Shown: one piece after another, positions 18,701-27,499 of the stretch
How the letters are laid out: the number at the start of each line of letters is the position of its first letter
How positions within the stretch are numbered: the stretch's first letter is position 1
Assembly (NCBI RefSeq): GCF_000719285.1
Contig: NZ_JOFS01000007.1
Span: 1-64,000 of the forward strand
DNA from: Streptomyces bicolor
Lineage (GTDB): Bacteria; Actinomycetota; Actinomycetes; Streptomycetales; Streptomycetaceae
DNA: 64,000 nucleotides
Reading direction: 5' to 3'
The notes under the pieces: model-generated
Seen by the model: the letters and a program-made list of their open reading frames with translations, nothing else
The model's database searches: none
Told to the model about the DNA's origin: nothing
Position numbers and translations under genes: made by a program

Positions 18701-21700
18701 GGCCGCGTCGACAAGGTGCTGTCCGGCCGCTACCACCGAGGTGCCACCGACGCGCCACGGTTCCTGCCGCACCAGGTGGGCCTCGCCGCGATGGCGGGCG
18801 TCCTGCCGGACGCCACCCAGCTCCAGATGGTCGACACGGCCTGCTCCTCCTCGCTGTACGCGATCGACATCGGCATCAAGGGCCTGCTGATGGGCAAGCA
18901 GGACATCGCGGTGTGCGGCGGCGCGTTCGCGCTGGCCCCGCGCGGAACCGTGCTGTTCTCCAAGCTCAAGGGCCTGTCCCAGCGCGGCGCGGTGCACGCG
19001 CTGGACGCCGAGGCGGACGGTGTGATCTTTGCCGACGGCGCCGGCGTCGTCGTACTGAAGCGGCTCAGCCGGGCCAAGGCCGACGGCGACCGCGTGCTGG
19101 GCGTGCTCAAGGCGTTCGGCAGTTCCTCGGACGGCAAGGGCAAGGCGATCTACGCGCCCAGCTCCACCGGGCAGAACCTGGCGGTGGAGCGAGCGCTGGA
19201 GGCCGGCGGCCTGGACGGGGCGGAGGTCGACTGGATCAACGCGCACGCGACCGGTACCCCGGCCGGCGACCTCGCCGAGTTCACCACGCTCCGCGAGCAC
19301 TACGGCAACGCCCGCGCCACCGCCGTCACCTCCAACAAGTCGCTGATCGGGCACACCGGCTGGGCGGCGGGCGTGATCTCGCTCATCGAGTCCATCCTCG
19401 CGCTCCAGGGGGAGACCATCCCCGGCCAGTACCGGTTCTCCTCCGCCCCCGAGATGTTCCAACTCGACCGCACCCGGCTGGAGATCTCCGGCAGCCCGCG
19501 GCCGTGGCCCGCCGTCCCCGGCCGGGCCCGCACGGCGGCGATCTCCGGCTTCGGGTTCGGCGGCACCAACGCCCACCTGATCCTCACGGAGGGCACTGAC
19601 GGTACTGAGGGTACGGAGGGGACCGAAGGGGAGCGGGGCCGTACGGCCGCCGCGGCCCGGTCCGCGACCGACCGCATCGCGGTGGTCGGCTGGTCGGTCA
19701 AGCTGCCCGGCGTCGAGGACCGTGACCAGGTCCTGCAGTGGCTCTCCGGGGACCGGGACATCGAGCAGAGCTTCGGCGAGCAGTACCCGGCACCGCCGTT
19801 CCAGCAGGTGCGGATGCCGCCGGCGACGGTACGGACCATCGACCGCTGCCAGCTGATGATCCTGGCCTGCGCGCACGACCTGCGCGACCAGTTGGGCGAC
19901 TTCTGGCAGCGGCACACCGAGCGCACCGGTGTCGTGGTCGGCCACATGGGCCCGACCCGCGCCGCCATGCTCTACGCCAACCGCTGCTACCTCGACGACA
20001 TCGAGCACGCCCTGCGCCAGGACCCCGAACTCGCCGCCACCGCGCAGCTCACGCCGCTGCTGGAGCGGATGCGCGAACGGGTCCGTTCGCTGGTCCCGCC
20101 GTCGAACGAGGACTCCTTCCCCGGGATGATGCCCAACATCATCTCGGCCCGGGTGGCGAACTACTTCGACCTCAAGGGCCCGAACATCACCGTGGACGCG
20201 GGACTGGCCTCGACCGTGGCGGCGTTCGCGACGGCCGTGCGCTATCTGCGCAGCGGCGAGCTGGACTTCGTGCTCGCGGGCGGCATCAACGGCAACAGCC
20301 TGCCCGAACTCGGCGGGCTGCTCGCCGACGTCTTCGAGGAGCCGGTGCGGCCGGCCGAGGGCGCCTTCCTGTTCGGGCTGACCACCGAGCGCGCCGCAAG
20401 GGAGGCCGGACTGCGCGTCCTCGGCATCATCGACGAGGCCGATGTGCGCGAGGCCGGCACCGGCGAGGGGACACCGGACGTCCTCGACTGCGGCTCGCGC
20501 GGCGGCTACGGCCACTACCTCGGCGCGGCCGGTGGGGCGCAGATCCTGCGCGCCCTCCAGCGGACCGGCACCACCACCCGGATCCACTGCCGGGAGAACG
20601 GCCACGACATGGCCACCCACCTCGTCGTCACGGTCGGAGAGCCGGCACGGGACGCGCGGGGCTCCGCCCCCGTGGAAGCCGAGGCCGCCTCAACGGAGGC
20701 CGCACAGACCGCCATGCGGACCGAGGCCGCACCCACCGGTTCCGCTCCCGACCTGGTCGAGCGGTACGCCGTCACGCTCACCCCGGCGCCCGCCGCACCC
20801 CGTGGCCCGGTGCCCGCCGGGGTGCCCGACGGTGCGCTGATCCTCACCGACCGGCCCGGCCTCGCCGAGCGCCTAGCCCGGGGCGCCGCGGACTGCACCG
20901 TGTTCAGCACCACACCCGTCACCGGGGAGCGGCCCGCCGTACGGCAGGTGACCAGCACCCCGGAGGGCGTGCGCGCGGCCTTGGACGCGCTGGGCCGCCC
21001 GGTGCGCCACCTCGTCCTGGTCACGGACCTGACCGCGTCCGCGCCGCCGCGCACCGCGCTCACCGCGGACCACCCCGGCCTGACCGCGCTGCACGACCTG
21101 GCCTTCCTCGTCGTACAGCAGCGCTACGCCGACCTCGGCGAGGCACCCGCCTCCGCGGTGTTCGCCCTGCTCGGCGCCGAGCCCCAGGGCACCGCCCACC
21201 CGCTCGCCGGACTCTTCACCGGTCTGCTGAAATGCGTCCGCCTGGAACGCCCGGACGCCGACTGCTTCGCCCTGCTGACCGCCACGGGCGACCCGGAGGC
21301 GGCGGCGGAGCTGATCGCGGCCGAGCGGGCCTGCGAGCGTGCCTTCCCGGTCGTCCACCGCGACGGGGACCTGCGCCGGGTGCCCACCCTGACCGCACGG
21401 CCGGCCACCGCCGCCGCCGCGGACCAACCCGCCCCGCTGGACCGGGAGTCCGTGGTGGTCGCCCTCGGCGGGGCTCGCGGCATCACCGCCGAACTGCTCA
21501 CGGCGGTCGCCGAGCGCTACGGCAGCCGTATCTACGCACTCGGCAGCAATCCGGTCGACAGTTACCCGGTCGGCACCTTCGACGGCACGGACGAGGAGTT
21601 CGCGGCCACCCGGGCCCGGTACATCCGCGAGCAGCTCGCCGCCGGCGGCCGTACCGTCGCCGAGATCAACAAGAGCTTCGACCGCATGACCGACGCGCGC

Positions 21701-23368
21701 GCCGCTCGGCGGAACCTGGACCGGATGGCCCGGCACAGCGGTGCGGGGCGGGTGACGTACCTGCACTGCGACGCACGGGACGAGGAGTCGGTGCGCCGCG
21801 CCCTCGACACGGTCCACGCCGCGCACGGCCGGATCGATCTGCTCGTCAACGCGCCCGGCCTGAACCGCTCCGCGCTGATCCAGGACAAGATCTTCGACGA
21901 GTTCCGGCGCATCCGCGACCTCAAGCTGGTCGCGCACCGTAACCTGCACCGCGCGCTCGCCGGTCGGCCACCGCGCCTGTGGTGCGACTTCGGGTCCCTG
22001 CTCGGCTACTTCGGGCAGCGCGGCGAGCCCGACTACGCGTCCGGCAACGACTACCTGGCCACGGCCGCCGCCTACGCCGCGAAGGCGACCGGCAGCGACG
22101 AGTTCGTCATCGGCTGGACCCTCTGGGACGAGGTCGGCATGGGCGCCGACGAGCTGACCCGCGAGTACTTCAAGCGGGCGGGCTCCTACAGCCACATGCC
22201 GGTCGCCGAAGGCGTCCGGCACTTCCTGGCCGAACTCGGCACCGGGGACCGCACCCCCTCGCTCGTGCACATGGGGGCGGCTGAACGCGCCACGGTGGAG
22301 ACGTTCTACCCCGGCTACCTGACCGAGCGGCCGGCGGTCGCCGCCACCGCGCCGGCCGGGGAGCCGGGCGCGCCCGCCCGGGGCCGGTTCTATCTGCGCC
22401 GTACTCTGCCGACGGACACCGGCAACGCGGACACCGGCGACCGCGACGGCCCGGGCACCGTGCGCTTCGAGTGCCCCTTCGGCCTGGACACCGACGGCTA
22501 TCTCGCCGGGCACCTGGTGCGTGGCGTGCCGACGCTGCCCGGCACCTTCGTCACCGAGATCGCCGCCGAGGCCGCCCTCACCCTCGTCCCGGACGGCTGT
22601 GTGGTCGCCTTCGAGGACCTGCGCTTCCTGCACTTCCTGCAGGTCCGGGAGGGCGTCGCCCAGACGCCCAAGCGGATCACGGCCCGGATCAGCGAGCGGG
22701 TCGGCGACCTGACCACGGTGGAGGTCTCCGTCACCCACGACGTGATCGCCCCGTCCGGAGTGCTGCTGGTATCCGGCAAACCGCACTTCACCGTGCGGGT
22801 CCTGGTCGCCGGTGCGTTCCCGACGGCGCCCAAGTGGCAGCGCTGGGACGGTGAGGGCGAGCAGGCCGTCGTGGATCCCTACCACGTGCCGTCGGCCCCC
22901 GTGCTGCTCAGCGGACCGTTCCGGGCCACCACCGACACCCGGCGCCACCGGCTGGGCGCCCGCTCGGTGTTCCGGCCGGAGCTGGACCCCGCCACCGGGC
23001 CCTGGCGGCAGTTCCTGATGCCGACCGTGCTGCTGGACGCGCTGGCGCGGACCGGGGTGCTGGACCCGGTGGACGGGCTCGTCCCGGTCGCCGCCCCGCT
23101 GTCCATCCGGCGGATCGACCTGTACCAGAGCGCCAACGACCTGGACCTGGCGCAGACCCACGGAGCGTTGGACCTGTACGTCACCCAGCCCGGGTTCACG
23201 GCCGCGCCGCGGTCCGGCAACCGGTTCGTCGCCGTCGCCCCCGGCGGGCACGTCGTGGCCCAGATGAAGGATGTCGACGCCACCGTGATCGGGTATCTCG
23301 ACCCGGACACCGGCGAGGTGCGTCCGCCCGCGAAGGCTCCGGCCGGGGCGGGGGGCCGTACCGCATGA
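15797..23368 (+). CDS. Iterative type I PKS: AT-ACP-ACP-FabL-type ER-KS-KS-like(CLF)-KR-DH
   Basis: A 2523-residue megasynthase, start ATG 15797 (GGAGG upstream). Domains: acyltransferase ~10-310 (GHSLGE nucleophile near 104); two tandem carrier-like units ~405-460 and ~461-516 (LGVDSVKQVELL, Ser 453 and 509); a short-chain reductase ~517-765 closely like FabL enoyl-ACP reductase (INYF-type start, FGRLDILVNNAANGALVP, Tyr-x6-Lys in NYLACAPAK, end GLSLG); ketosynthase ~812-1280 with DTACSSS (Cys 1016), NAHATGT and NKSLIGH; a second KS-like domain ~1292-1630 whose active site reads VDAGLAST, so a chain-length-factor role; ketoreductase ~1885-2170 (GGARGIT, GEPDYASGN); dehydratase ~2200-2500 (His 2239 in GHLVRGVPTLPG). 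This resembles PUFA/enediyne-type iterative synthases but with AT first and a built-in FabL-like ER. Its stop overlaps the next gene. The carrier region looks truncated. Confidence 0.9.
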   Translation: MPGTQQYAGPVLLFPGQGGFDGVALTRAADGYPQVRAVFERIDTVTRQIHGRELSATLFRDTPVELTDLLRDEPWVSQLAIYGSGLAAHRVLTEHGVRPCALVGHSLGEITALVAAGGYSVEDGARIVLRRTAAIAGLDGGSGAMVALAAAPSRARHLIALVENDRLAVATENHATQTVLSGPREAIGQVKAIAEQLRIGCAELDAAFAFHNPSLASVAPDFAAAVRDLPRGPLSVPVYSPILQRFYDPDESLGDRLADHFTLPVRFSSAVTLLHEHGACVFVEAGGRATLTSLVPKVLGGPDDVTSLSTLSVGRGNTLRLADTLAELRRAGLSAGDGLDSLRQYLAPELTAAEFSTFWTTTGHEITALVSRRLSDFRTAPQNEPAGTAEPAGTDGAAEGPDTGARPAAAVVEVPGREEVFATVRGLYARALEYPEEVFTPGVLLEAELGVDSVKQVELLSRPAAAVVEVPGREEVFATVRGLYARALEYPEEVFTPGVLLEAELGVDSVKQVELLSGARNVGKAIAATLADRGAHVLVNYFHSHEQAKETQRELRARGARVDLLRASVARPEQVDRMFAEIEERFGRLDILVNNAANGALVPGSEVTDAHLDKALDTNLKGGLRCARAAAPLMRKAGGGSIVNISALGGSQLVMANYLACAPAKAAVEAAARYLAVEFAPFNIRVNTASAAMLVSEVAEAFPDAEAMQAAIAASTPLGRLGTPEEFAEVVAFLASDRARWITGQVVLADGGLSLGAPLLSPPAGTGAVEPTVVQATAEAEGAAEAEPAAVPAALTSAEADGDTHTDTDFPEDDEIAVVGMGLVVSGADSPERFWQLRTTGRELFVEVPEDRWDRARFSSPDRSAEDKSYQDTCVFITDFEPGRAVLDGLPAVPDETELTTLWLRHSLVQALDGVRVGDTDRFSFHVGYTADGSQHLEEAGVLHAARHLTEDIAAGLDLTQEDRARLVGRVDKVLSGRYHRGATDAPRFLPHQVGLAAMAGVLPDATQLQMVDTACSSSLYAIDIGIKGLLMGKQDIAVCGGAFALAPRGTVLFSKLKGLSQRGAVHALDAEADGVIFADGAGVVVLKRLSRAKADGDRVLGVLKAFGSSSDGKGKAIYAPSSTGQNLAVERALEAGGLDGAEVDWINAHATGTPAGDLAEFTTLREHYGNARATAVTSNKSLIGHTGWAAGVISLIESILALQGETIPGQYRFSSAPEMFQLDRTRLEISGSPRPWPAVPGRARTAAISGFGFGGTNAHLILTEGTDGTEGTEGTEGERGRTAAAARSATDRIAVVGWSVKLPGVEDRDQVLQWLSGDRDIEQSFGEQYPAPPFQQVRMPPATVRTIDRCQLMILACAHDLRDQLGDFWQRHTERTGVVVGHMGPTRAAMLYANRCYLDDIEHALRQDPELAATAQLTPLLERMRERVRSLVPPSNEDSFPGMMPNIISARVANYFDLKGPNITVDAGLASTVAAFATAVRYLRSGELDFVLAGGINGNSLPELGGLLADVFEEPVRPAEGAFLFGLTTERAAREAGLRVLGIIDEADVREAGTGEGTPDVLDCGSRGGYGHYLGAAGGAQILRALQRTGTTTRIHCRENGHDMATHLVVTVGEPARDARGSAPVEAEAASTEAAQTAMRTEAAPTGSAPDLVERYAVTLTPAPAAPRGPVPAGVPDGALILTDRPGLAERLARGAADCTVFSTTPVTGERPAVRQVTSTPEGVRAALDALGRPVRHLVLVTDLTASAPPRTALTADHPGLTALHDLAFLVVQQRYADLGEAPASAVFALLGAEPQGTAHPLAGLFTGLLKCVRLERPDADCFALLTATGDPEAAAELIAAERACERAFPVVHRDGDLRRVPTLTARPATAAAADQPAPLDRESVVVALGGARGITAELLTAVAERYGSRIYALGSNPVDSYPVGTFDGTDEEFAATRARYIREQLAAGGRTVAEINKSFDRMTDARAARRNLDRMARHSGAGRVTYLHCDARDEESVRRALDTVHAAHGRIDLLVNAPGLNRSALIQDKIFDEFRRIRDLKLVAHRNLHRALAGRPPRLWCDFGSLLGYFGQRGEPDYASGNDYLATAAAYAAKATGSDEFVIGWTLWDEVGMGADELTREYFKRAGSYSHMPVAEGVRHFLAELGTGDRTPSLVHMGAAERATVETFYPGYLTERPAVAATAPAGEPGAPARGRFYLRRTLPTDTGNADTGDRDGPGTVRFECPFGLDTDGYLAGHLVRGVPTLPGTFVTEIAAEAALTLVPDGCVVAFEDLRFLHFLQVREGVAQTPKRITARISERVGDLTTVEVSVTHDVIAPSGVLLVSGKPHFTVRVLVAGAFPTAPKWQRWDGEGEQAVVDPYHVPSAPVLLSGPFRATTDTRRHRLGARSVFRPELDPATGPWRQFLMPTVLLDALARTGVLDPVDGLVPVAAPLSIRRIDLYQSANDLDLAQTHGALDLYVTQPGFTAAPRSGNRFVAVAPGGHVVAQMKDVDATVIGYLDPDTGEVRPPAKAPAGAGGRTA
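17011..17346 (+). repeat. Two 168-bp near-identical tandem units encoding truncated ACPs
   Basis: The unit 17011-17178 is repeated at 17179-17346 with one difference seen (tgtatg versus tgtacg near 17079/17247). Each encodes 56 residues from RPAAAVVEVPGRE to VDSVKQVELLS, then stops short: the third and fourth helices of a carrier domain are missing in both. The second copy runs straight into SGARNVGK of the reductase, whose first strand is one residue shorter than in FabL. Third codon positions in the repeat favour G, unlike the C-rich flanks. Either recent duplication with deletion, or an assembly collapse at repeated ACPs. Confidence 0.9.
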
Positions 23369-25887
23369 CCGCGCTCACGGACCTTCCGCTCCTCAGCGAT
23401 GACACCGCGGACGGAGCGGCGTCCGCCGGCACCGGCGGATCCGACGCCATGACCCGTCCGGTGCGCCGCATGCTGTGGCGGCTCACCCCCGCCCCGGCCC
23501 CCGGCAGCCCCCGAGGCCTCACCGGCCGGCGGGTGCTCGTCCTCGGCGGCACCCCGGACGACGCGGAGCGGGTGCGCGGCGAACTGCGCGCCCGGGGCGC
23601 GTCGGTACTGCCCGGCCCTTCGCTCTCCGGCTCCTCGGCCGAAGCCGGACCGGTGCCCGACACCCTGGTCGACCTGACGCTCGCCGAACGGTTCTCGGCC
23701 GACGCCGACGCCGACGCCGACTCCTGCGCCGGCCGATGGCGTACGGCACTGCTGCGCACCTTCGACACGTTGCGGCACTGCTACCCGGCGTGGAGCCGGG
23801 AGACCTCGGCGCAGCGGCTCACCTACCTCGCCGTCACGTACCACGGCGGCGGCATGGGATACCACCCCGACGACGACATCGCCCAGCCGCTCGGCGGGCT
23901 GTGGGCGGGCCTGGCCAAGACGCTGCACCGGGAGCTGCCCAACTGCCGGGCCCGGGTCCTCGACATCGCCCTCGGCGACCGCGCGGACCTGCCCCGGCTG
24001 GTGGGCGACGAGCTGGGCCGCCCGTACCTGAGCGAGATCGGGCACCGGGACGGCGCGCGCTGGACCCTGACGCCGGACGCCGTACGGCCCGGTCCGCCCG
24101 CTGTGCGGCTCGGCCCCGACGACACCGTGCTGATCAGCGGCGGCAGCCGGGGCATCGGCATGGCGCTGGCCCGGCGGCTGTGCGCCGAGTTCGGGCTGCG
24201 GGTCGTGGTGACCGGGCGCGGGCGGCTGCCGGCCGAGGACACCTGGGACGATCACACCCCCGAGCGGCTCGCCGAGCGCCGCGCCGAGCTGTGGGCCGGG
24301 CACCGGCAGGGGCGCGGCGTGGCCGACATCCGCCGCGACGTCGGGCGCGCCGAGAGCACCTGGGAACTGGTCGGGCATCTGCGCGCGGCCCGCGCCGAGG
24401 GGCTGCGGCTGGAGTACCGGCGGTGCGATTTCACCGACCCCGGCCAGGTGCGGACGCTCGTCGCGGGGCTGCCCGGCCTGACCGCCGTGGTGCACAACGC
24501 GGGCGTGGACCGGCCGACCCGCCTGCCCAACAAGTCCGACGACGACGTGGTCGCCGTGGTCGCGACCAAGGTCGACTCCTTCGTCCACCTGGTGCGGGCC
24601 CTGCGCGAGCGGCCGCTGAAACTGCTGTGCACAGTCGGCTCGCTCACCGGGCGGCTGGGCGGCATGGTCGGCCAGTTCGACTACGCGGCCGCCAACGAGT
24701 GCCTGGCCCGCCTGGGCCTGTGGGCCGCGCGGCAGCTGCCGTACCCGGTGATGACACTGGCCTGGCCGACCTGGGCCCGGCTGGGGCTGATCTCCAACTT
24801 CGAGGCCAGCCTGCGCTACATGGCGGCCCTGGACGTCTCCGAGGGCCTGGACCACTGGCAGGCGGAGCTGCTGGCCGGCAGCCATGGCGAGATCACCTTT
24901 GTGGGTCCCCTGGGCCGCGCGCTGGACCCGGTGCAGGCCACCGGCTATCCCATGCCACCGTCCCTGCCGGGGTACGCCGAGACCTACCCGAAGGTTTTCC
25001 ACCTGGGCGAAGCAGAGGTGTTCCAGCCGCACGAACGCCTGTGTTCCGTCGTCACGTTCGACCCGGCGACGAGCCCGGCGGTCGGCGACTTCACCGTCCA
25101 CGGCACGCCCGCCGTACCCCTCGGCATGCTGGTGGAGAGCGCCGTGCGCGGCGCGGAGTGGGTGACCCCCGCCGACGTGCCCGACCACGCCCTGCACGCG
25201 GTGGAGGACCTGCGCGTCCCGTGGAATGTGCTGCGCTGCCCGGACGGCGGGCCGCTGCGGCTGCGCCGGGACATCCGGGCGCGGCGGAGCACGGACGGCC
25301 GCTGGCGGCTGGACGTCGCCTTCCGCCGGGTGGACCCCGCCGGGGCCATGACGACGGGCGCGGACGACGCGGATTGCGCGGACGACGCGGACACCGCGCG
25401 CCTGCGGCTGGTCTTCGGCGCACCCGGCGAGGCGGCCGCCGCCGCGACCCCGGCACCGAGCCCGCCCGCCGGGCACCACGCCGGTGCCCTGGGCACCACC
25501 TTGCTCAGCGCCGCGCCCGTGCTCCGCTGGCACGGGGTGGTGGTGCCGTTGGCGCGCTGGCGCCCGGACGGCCGGCACCGGATCGTCGCCGAGGCCGGCC
25601 GCTGCACGGCGCCCGACCTGTGGGTGGTGCCGCAGCCGCCCGAGTGCCTCGTGCCGGTCGCCGCCGTCGAGAACATCGTCCGCGCGGTCACCGAACGCGC
25701 CCCCGGACTGTCCGTCACGCACGACCCGCTGACGATCCGTCACCTCTCCTTCCCGGCGGCCGGCACCCCCGCCGGCGGACCCGTCCGGCTCGAAGGGGAC
25801 CCGGCACTCGGTGTCTGGAGTGCCCGGCACACGGACACCGGCCGGACCGTGATCCGCATCCGCGGGCTCGCGGCCGACGGCATCTGA
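23365..25887 (+). CDS. PKS partner protein: ketoreductase plus dehydratase-like domain
   Basis: An 840-residue protein that starts with ATG 23365 overlapping the giant PKS stop (ATGA). Residues ~1-230 are a degenerate, structural half of a ketoreductase (LVLGGTPDDAERVRGELRARG). Residues ~255-500 are the catalytic half, with LISGGSRGIGMALARRL, a Ser/Tyr centre in GSLTGRLGGMVGQFDYAAAN, and VVHNAGVDRP. The last ~300 residues look like a double hot-dog dehydratase (DFTVHGTPAVPLGMLVESAV replaces the usual DHxxxG motif). The catalytic His is not in its usual place, so activity of this domain is doubtful. Coupled translation implies a fixed complex with the PKS, giving additional keto-reduction and possibly dehydration. 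Confidence 0.8.
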   Translation: MTALTDLPLLSDDTADGAASAGTGGSDAMTRPVRRMLWRLTPAPAPGSPRGLTGRRVLVLGGTPDDAERVRGELRARGASVLPGPSLSGSSAEAGPVPDTLVDLTLAERFSADADADADSCAGRWRTALLRTFDTLRHCYPAWSRETSAQRLTYLAVTYHGGGMGYHPDDDIAQPLGGLWAGLAKTLHRELPNCRARVLDIALGDRADLPRLVGDELGRPYLSEIGHRDGARWTLTPDAVRPGPPAVRLGPDDTVLISGGSRGIGMALARRLCAEFGLRVVVTGRGRLPAEDTWDDHTPERLAERRAELWAGHRQGRGVADIRRDVGRAESTWELVGHLRAARAEGLRLEYRRCDFTDPGQVRTLVAGLPGLTAVVHNAGVDRPTRLPNKSDDDVVAVVATKVDSFVHLVRALRERPLKLLCTVGSLTGRLGGMVGQFDYAAANECLARLGLWAARQLPYPVMTLAWPTWARLGLISNFEASLRYMAALDVSEGLDHWQAELLAGSHGEITFVGPLGRALDPVQATGYPMPPSLPGYAETYPKVFHLGEAEVFQPHERLCSVVTFDPATSPAVGDFTVHGTPAVPLGMLVESAVRGAEWVTPADVPDHALHAVEDLRVPWNVLRCPDGGPLRLRRDIRARRSTDGRWRLDVAFRRVDPAGAMTTGADDADCADDADTARLRLVFGAPGEAAAAATPAPSPPAGHHAGALGTTLLSAAPVLRWHGVVVPLARWRPDGRHRIVAEAGRCTAPDLWVVPQPPECLVPVAAVENIVRAVTERAPGLSVTHDPLTIRHLSFPAAGTPAGGPVRLEGDPALGVWSARHTDTGRTVIRIRGLAADGI

Positions 25888-25961
25888 CCATTCACCCCGT
25901 CCGACCCATCCGACCGCAACCGATCACAGCCGATCCGGCCCGCTACCGAGGAGTTCCCGGC

Positions 25962-26390
25962 ATGAGCGACAACCAGCACGTCAGCGCCAACCGCAAGCTG
26001 CTGGAGCACTACTACGAGGAGTGCCTGAACAAGGGCAATCTCGACGCCGTCTACGACAAGGCCGTCCCGGACCACATCAGCCACGGCACCCGCGCCGACG
26101 GCTTCGAGGGCGTGGAGCACCTCAAGGAGTGGGTCCGCATCCAGCGCGCCTCCTTCCCCGATCTGCACGTCGTCGTCGACGAGTGGATCGAGGAGGGCGA
26201 CAAGGTCGTCCAGCGGTTCACCGCCCGCGGCACCCACTCCGGCGAGGACTACTACGGCATCCCGGCCGCCGGCCGGAAGATCGAGATCTCCGGGATCGTC
26301 ATCGACCACTTCGTCGACGGCAAGATCGTCGAGAGCTGGTTCTCGATGGACGGCATGGAACTCGCCCAGCAGCTCGGCGCGCTGGGCTGA
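25962..26390 (+). CDS. SnoaL-like polyketide cyclase-family protein
   Basis: A 142-residue protein of the SnoaL/NTF2-like fold (EHYYEECLNKGNLDAVYDKA, VVVDEWIEEGDKVVQRFT, GRKIEISGIVIDHFVDGKI). Family members cyclise polyketides, hydroxylate, or act as small isomerases. Usual length. ATG 25962 follows GAGGAG. It begins 74 bases after the PKS partner and is followed by a strong stem at 26431, so it is the last gene of the PKS transcription unit. With a reduced rather than aromatic PKS product, an aldol-type cyclase role is uncertain. Confidence 0.8.
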   Translation: MSDNQHVSANRKLLEHYYEECLNKGNLDAVYDKAVPDHISHGTRADGFEGVEHLKEWVRIQRASFPDLHVVVDEWIEEGDKVVQRFTARGTHSGEDYYGIPAAGRKIEISGIVIDHFVDGKIVESWFSMDGMELAQQLGALG

Positions 26391-26430
26391 GCCCGCGCGG
26401 AGCCGGTCCCCGGCTCCGCCCACCCGCCCC

Positions 26431-26476
26431 GGACGGCCGGGGGCGTCCCCGTCGATGCCCGCGCCCCCGGCCGTCC
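26431..26476 (+). terminator. 15-bp stem after the PKS unit
   Basis: GGACGGCCGGGGGCG (26431-26445) pairs perfectly with CGCCCCCGGCCGTCC (26462-26476) around a 16-base loop. It separates the PKS genes from the SDR/P450 genes that run in the same direction, so the latter likely have their own promoter or depend on read-through. Confidence 0.75.
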
Positions 26477-26589
26477 GGCACCCACCCGCTTCACCCACCC
26501 GGTACCACACCGTGCCGAACCCGGTGAGGCCCCCCAGCAACCCCCGACAGGCCCTGACAACGCAGAACCCCCAGGAAGGGGAAGGCACG

Positions 26590-27450
26590 ATGACCCAGCG
26601 CTCGACCGCCCTCGTCACCGGGTGCTCGTCGGGGATCGGACGAGCCACCGCCCTGCGCCTGCACGCCGCCGGCCACCGCGTCTACGCCAGCGCCAGGAAC
26701 CTTGCGACGCTCGACGAGCTCGCCGCGCGCGGCCTGCGCACCCTGGCCCTCGACGTCACCGACCCCGCATCCGCGAAGGCCGCCGTCGAGGCCGTCGAGG
26801 CCGAGCACGGCGCGGTGGACGTCCTCGTCAACAACGCCGGATACGGGCTGTCCGGGACCTTCGAGGAGACCCCGCTGGACCAGGTCCGCGACCAGTTCGA
26901 GACCAACGTCTTCGGCCTGGTCCGGCTCACCCAGCTAGTGCTGCCCGGCATGCGCGCCCGCGGCGCCGGCACCGTCGTCAACGTCTCCTCGATCTTCGGC
27001 CGCTACGCGGCCCCGGGCGGGGGCTACTACCACGCGAGCAAGCACGCCGTCGAAGCCCTCAGCGACGCGCTCCGGCTGGAGACGGCGGCCTTCGGTATCC
27101 GGGTCGTCCTCGTCGAACCCGGACCCGTGCGCACCCCCTGGGGCCGGCGGTTCCTGGACCACATCCCGGACGGACGGACCCGCGCCGACTCCCCGTACCG
27201 CCGCTTCCACGAACGAAGCGCGGCCTACTACGACGCCATCTACAACGGCACCCGCAGAACGCTCGCCGGCACCTTCGCCATCGAGGCCGAGCAGGTCGCC
27301 GACACCATCGTCCGGGCCGTCAGGTCCCGCTCCCCGCGCTCGCGCTACCCGGTCGGCTTCCTCGCCGCCAGCACCATCGCGCTGCGCCGGCTGACCCCGG
27401 ACCGGATCTTCGACAACGCGTTCATACGGCGCCAGTTCCCGGTCCCGTGA
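26590..27450 (+). CDS. Short-chain dehydrogenase/reductase
   Basis: A 286-residue classical SDR. TGCSSGIGRATALRLHAAGH binds NAD(P), NNAGYG is present, and catalysis is by Ser in NVSSIFGRYAAPGGG and YYHASKHAVE. The C-terminal extension (residues ~200-286) resembles the retinol/steroid-dehydrogenase-like oxidoreductases. ATG 26590 follows GGAAGGGGAAGGC. It is the first of a run with the P450, aldehyde dehydrogenase, second P450 and ferredoxin, 49 bases before the P450. A likely role is oxidising an alcohol made by a P450 to an aldehyde or ketone, but the reverse is possible. Confidence 0.85.
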   Translation: MTQRSTALVTGCSSGIGRATALRLHAAGHRVYASARNLATLDELAARGLRTLALDVTDPASAKAAVEAVEAEHGAVDVLVNNAGYGLSGTFEETPLDQVRDQFETNVFGLVRLTQLVLPGMRARGAGTVVNVSSIFGRYAAPGGGYYHASKHAVEALSDALRLETAAFGIRVVLVEPGPVRTPWGRRFLDHIPDGRTRADSPYRRFHERSAAYYDAIYNGTRRTLAGTFAIEAEQVADTIVRAVRSRSPRSRYPVGFLAASTIALRRLTPDRIFDNAFIRRQFPVP

Positions 27451-27499
27451 GCGGCGGATCCAACAGCTGACCAGGCGAACCAACGAGGTGACGAGAGAC

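Noticed and set aside
15641..23251. Long open frames on the minus strand opposite the giant PKS (and similar antisense frames across the window)
   Set aside because: They mirror the codon periodicity of a G/C-rich gene on the other strand, have no ribosome-binding sites or recognisable domains, and overlap well-supported genes.
15797..23368. Calling the synthase an enediyne or ordinary PUFA synthase
   Set aside because: The KS and tandem carriers resemble those families, but there is no PfaD, no integrated PPTase, and none of the UnbL/U/V-type enediyne genes, and the AT is at the N-terminus.
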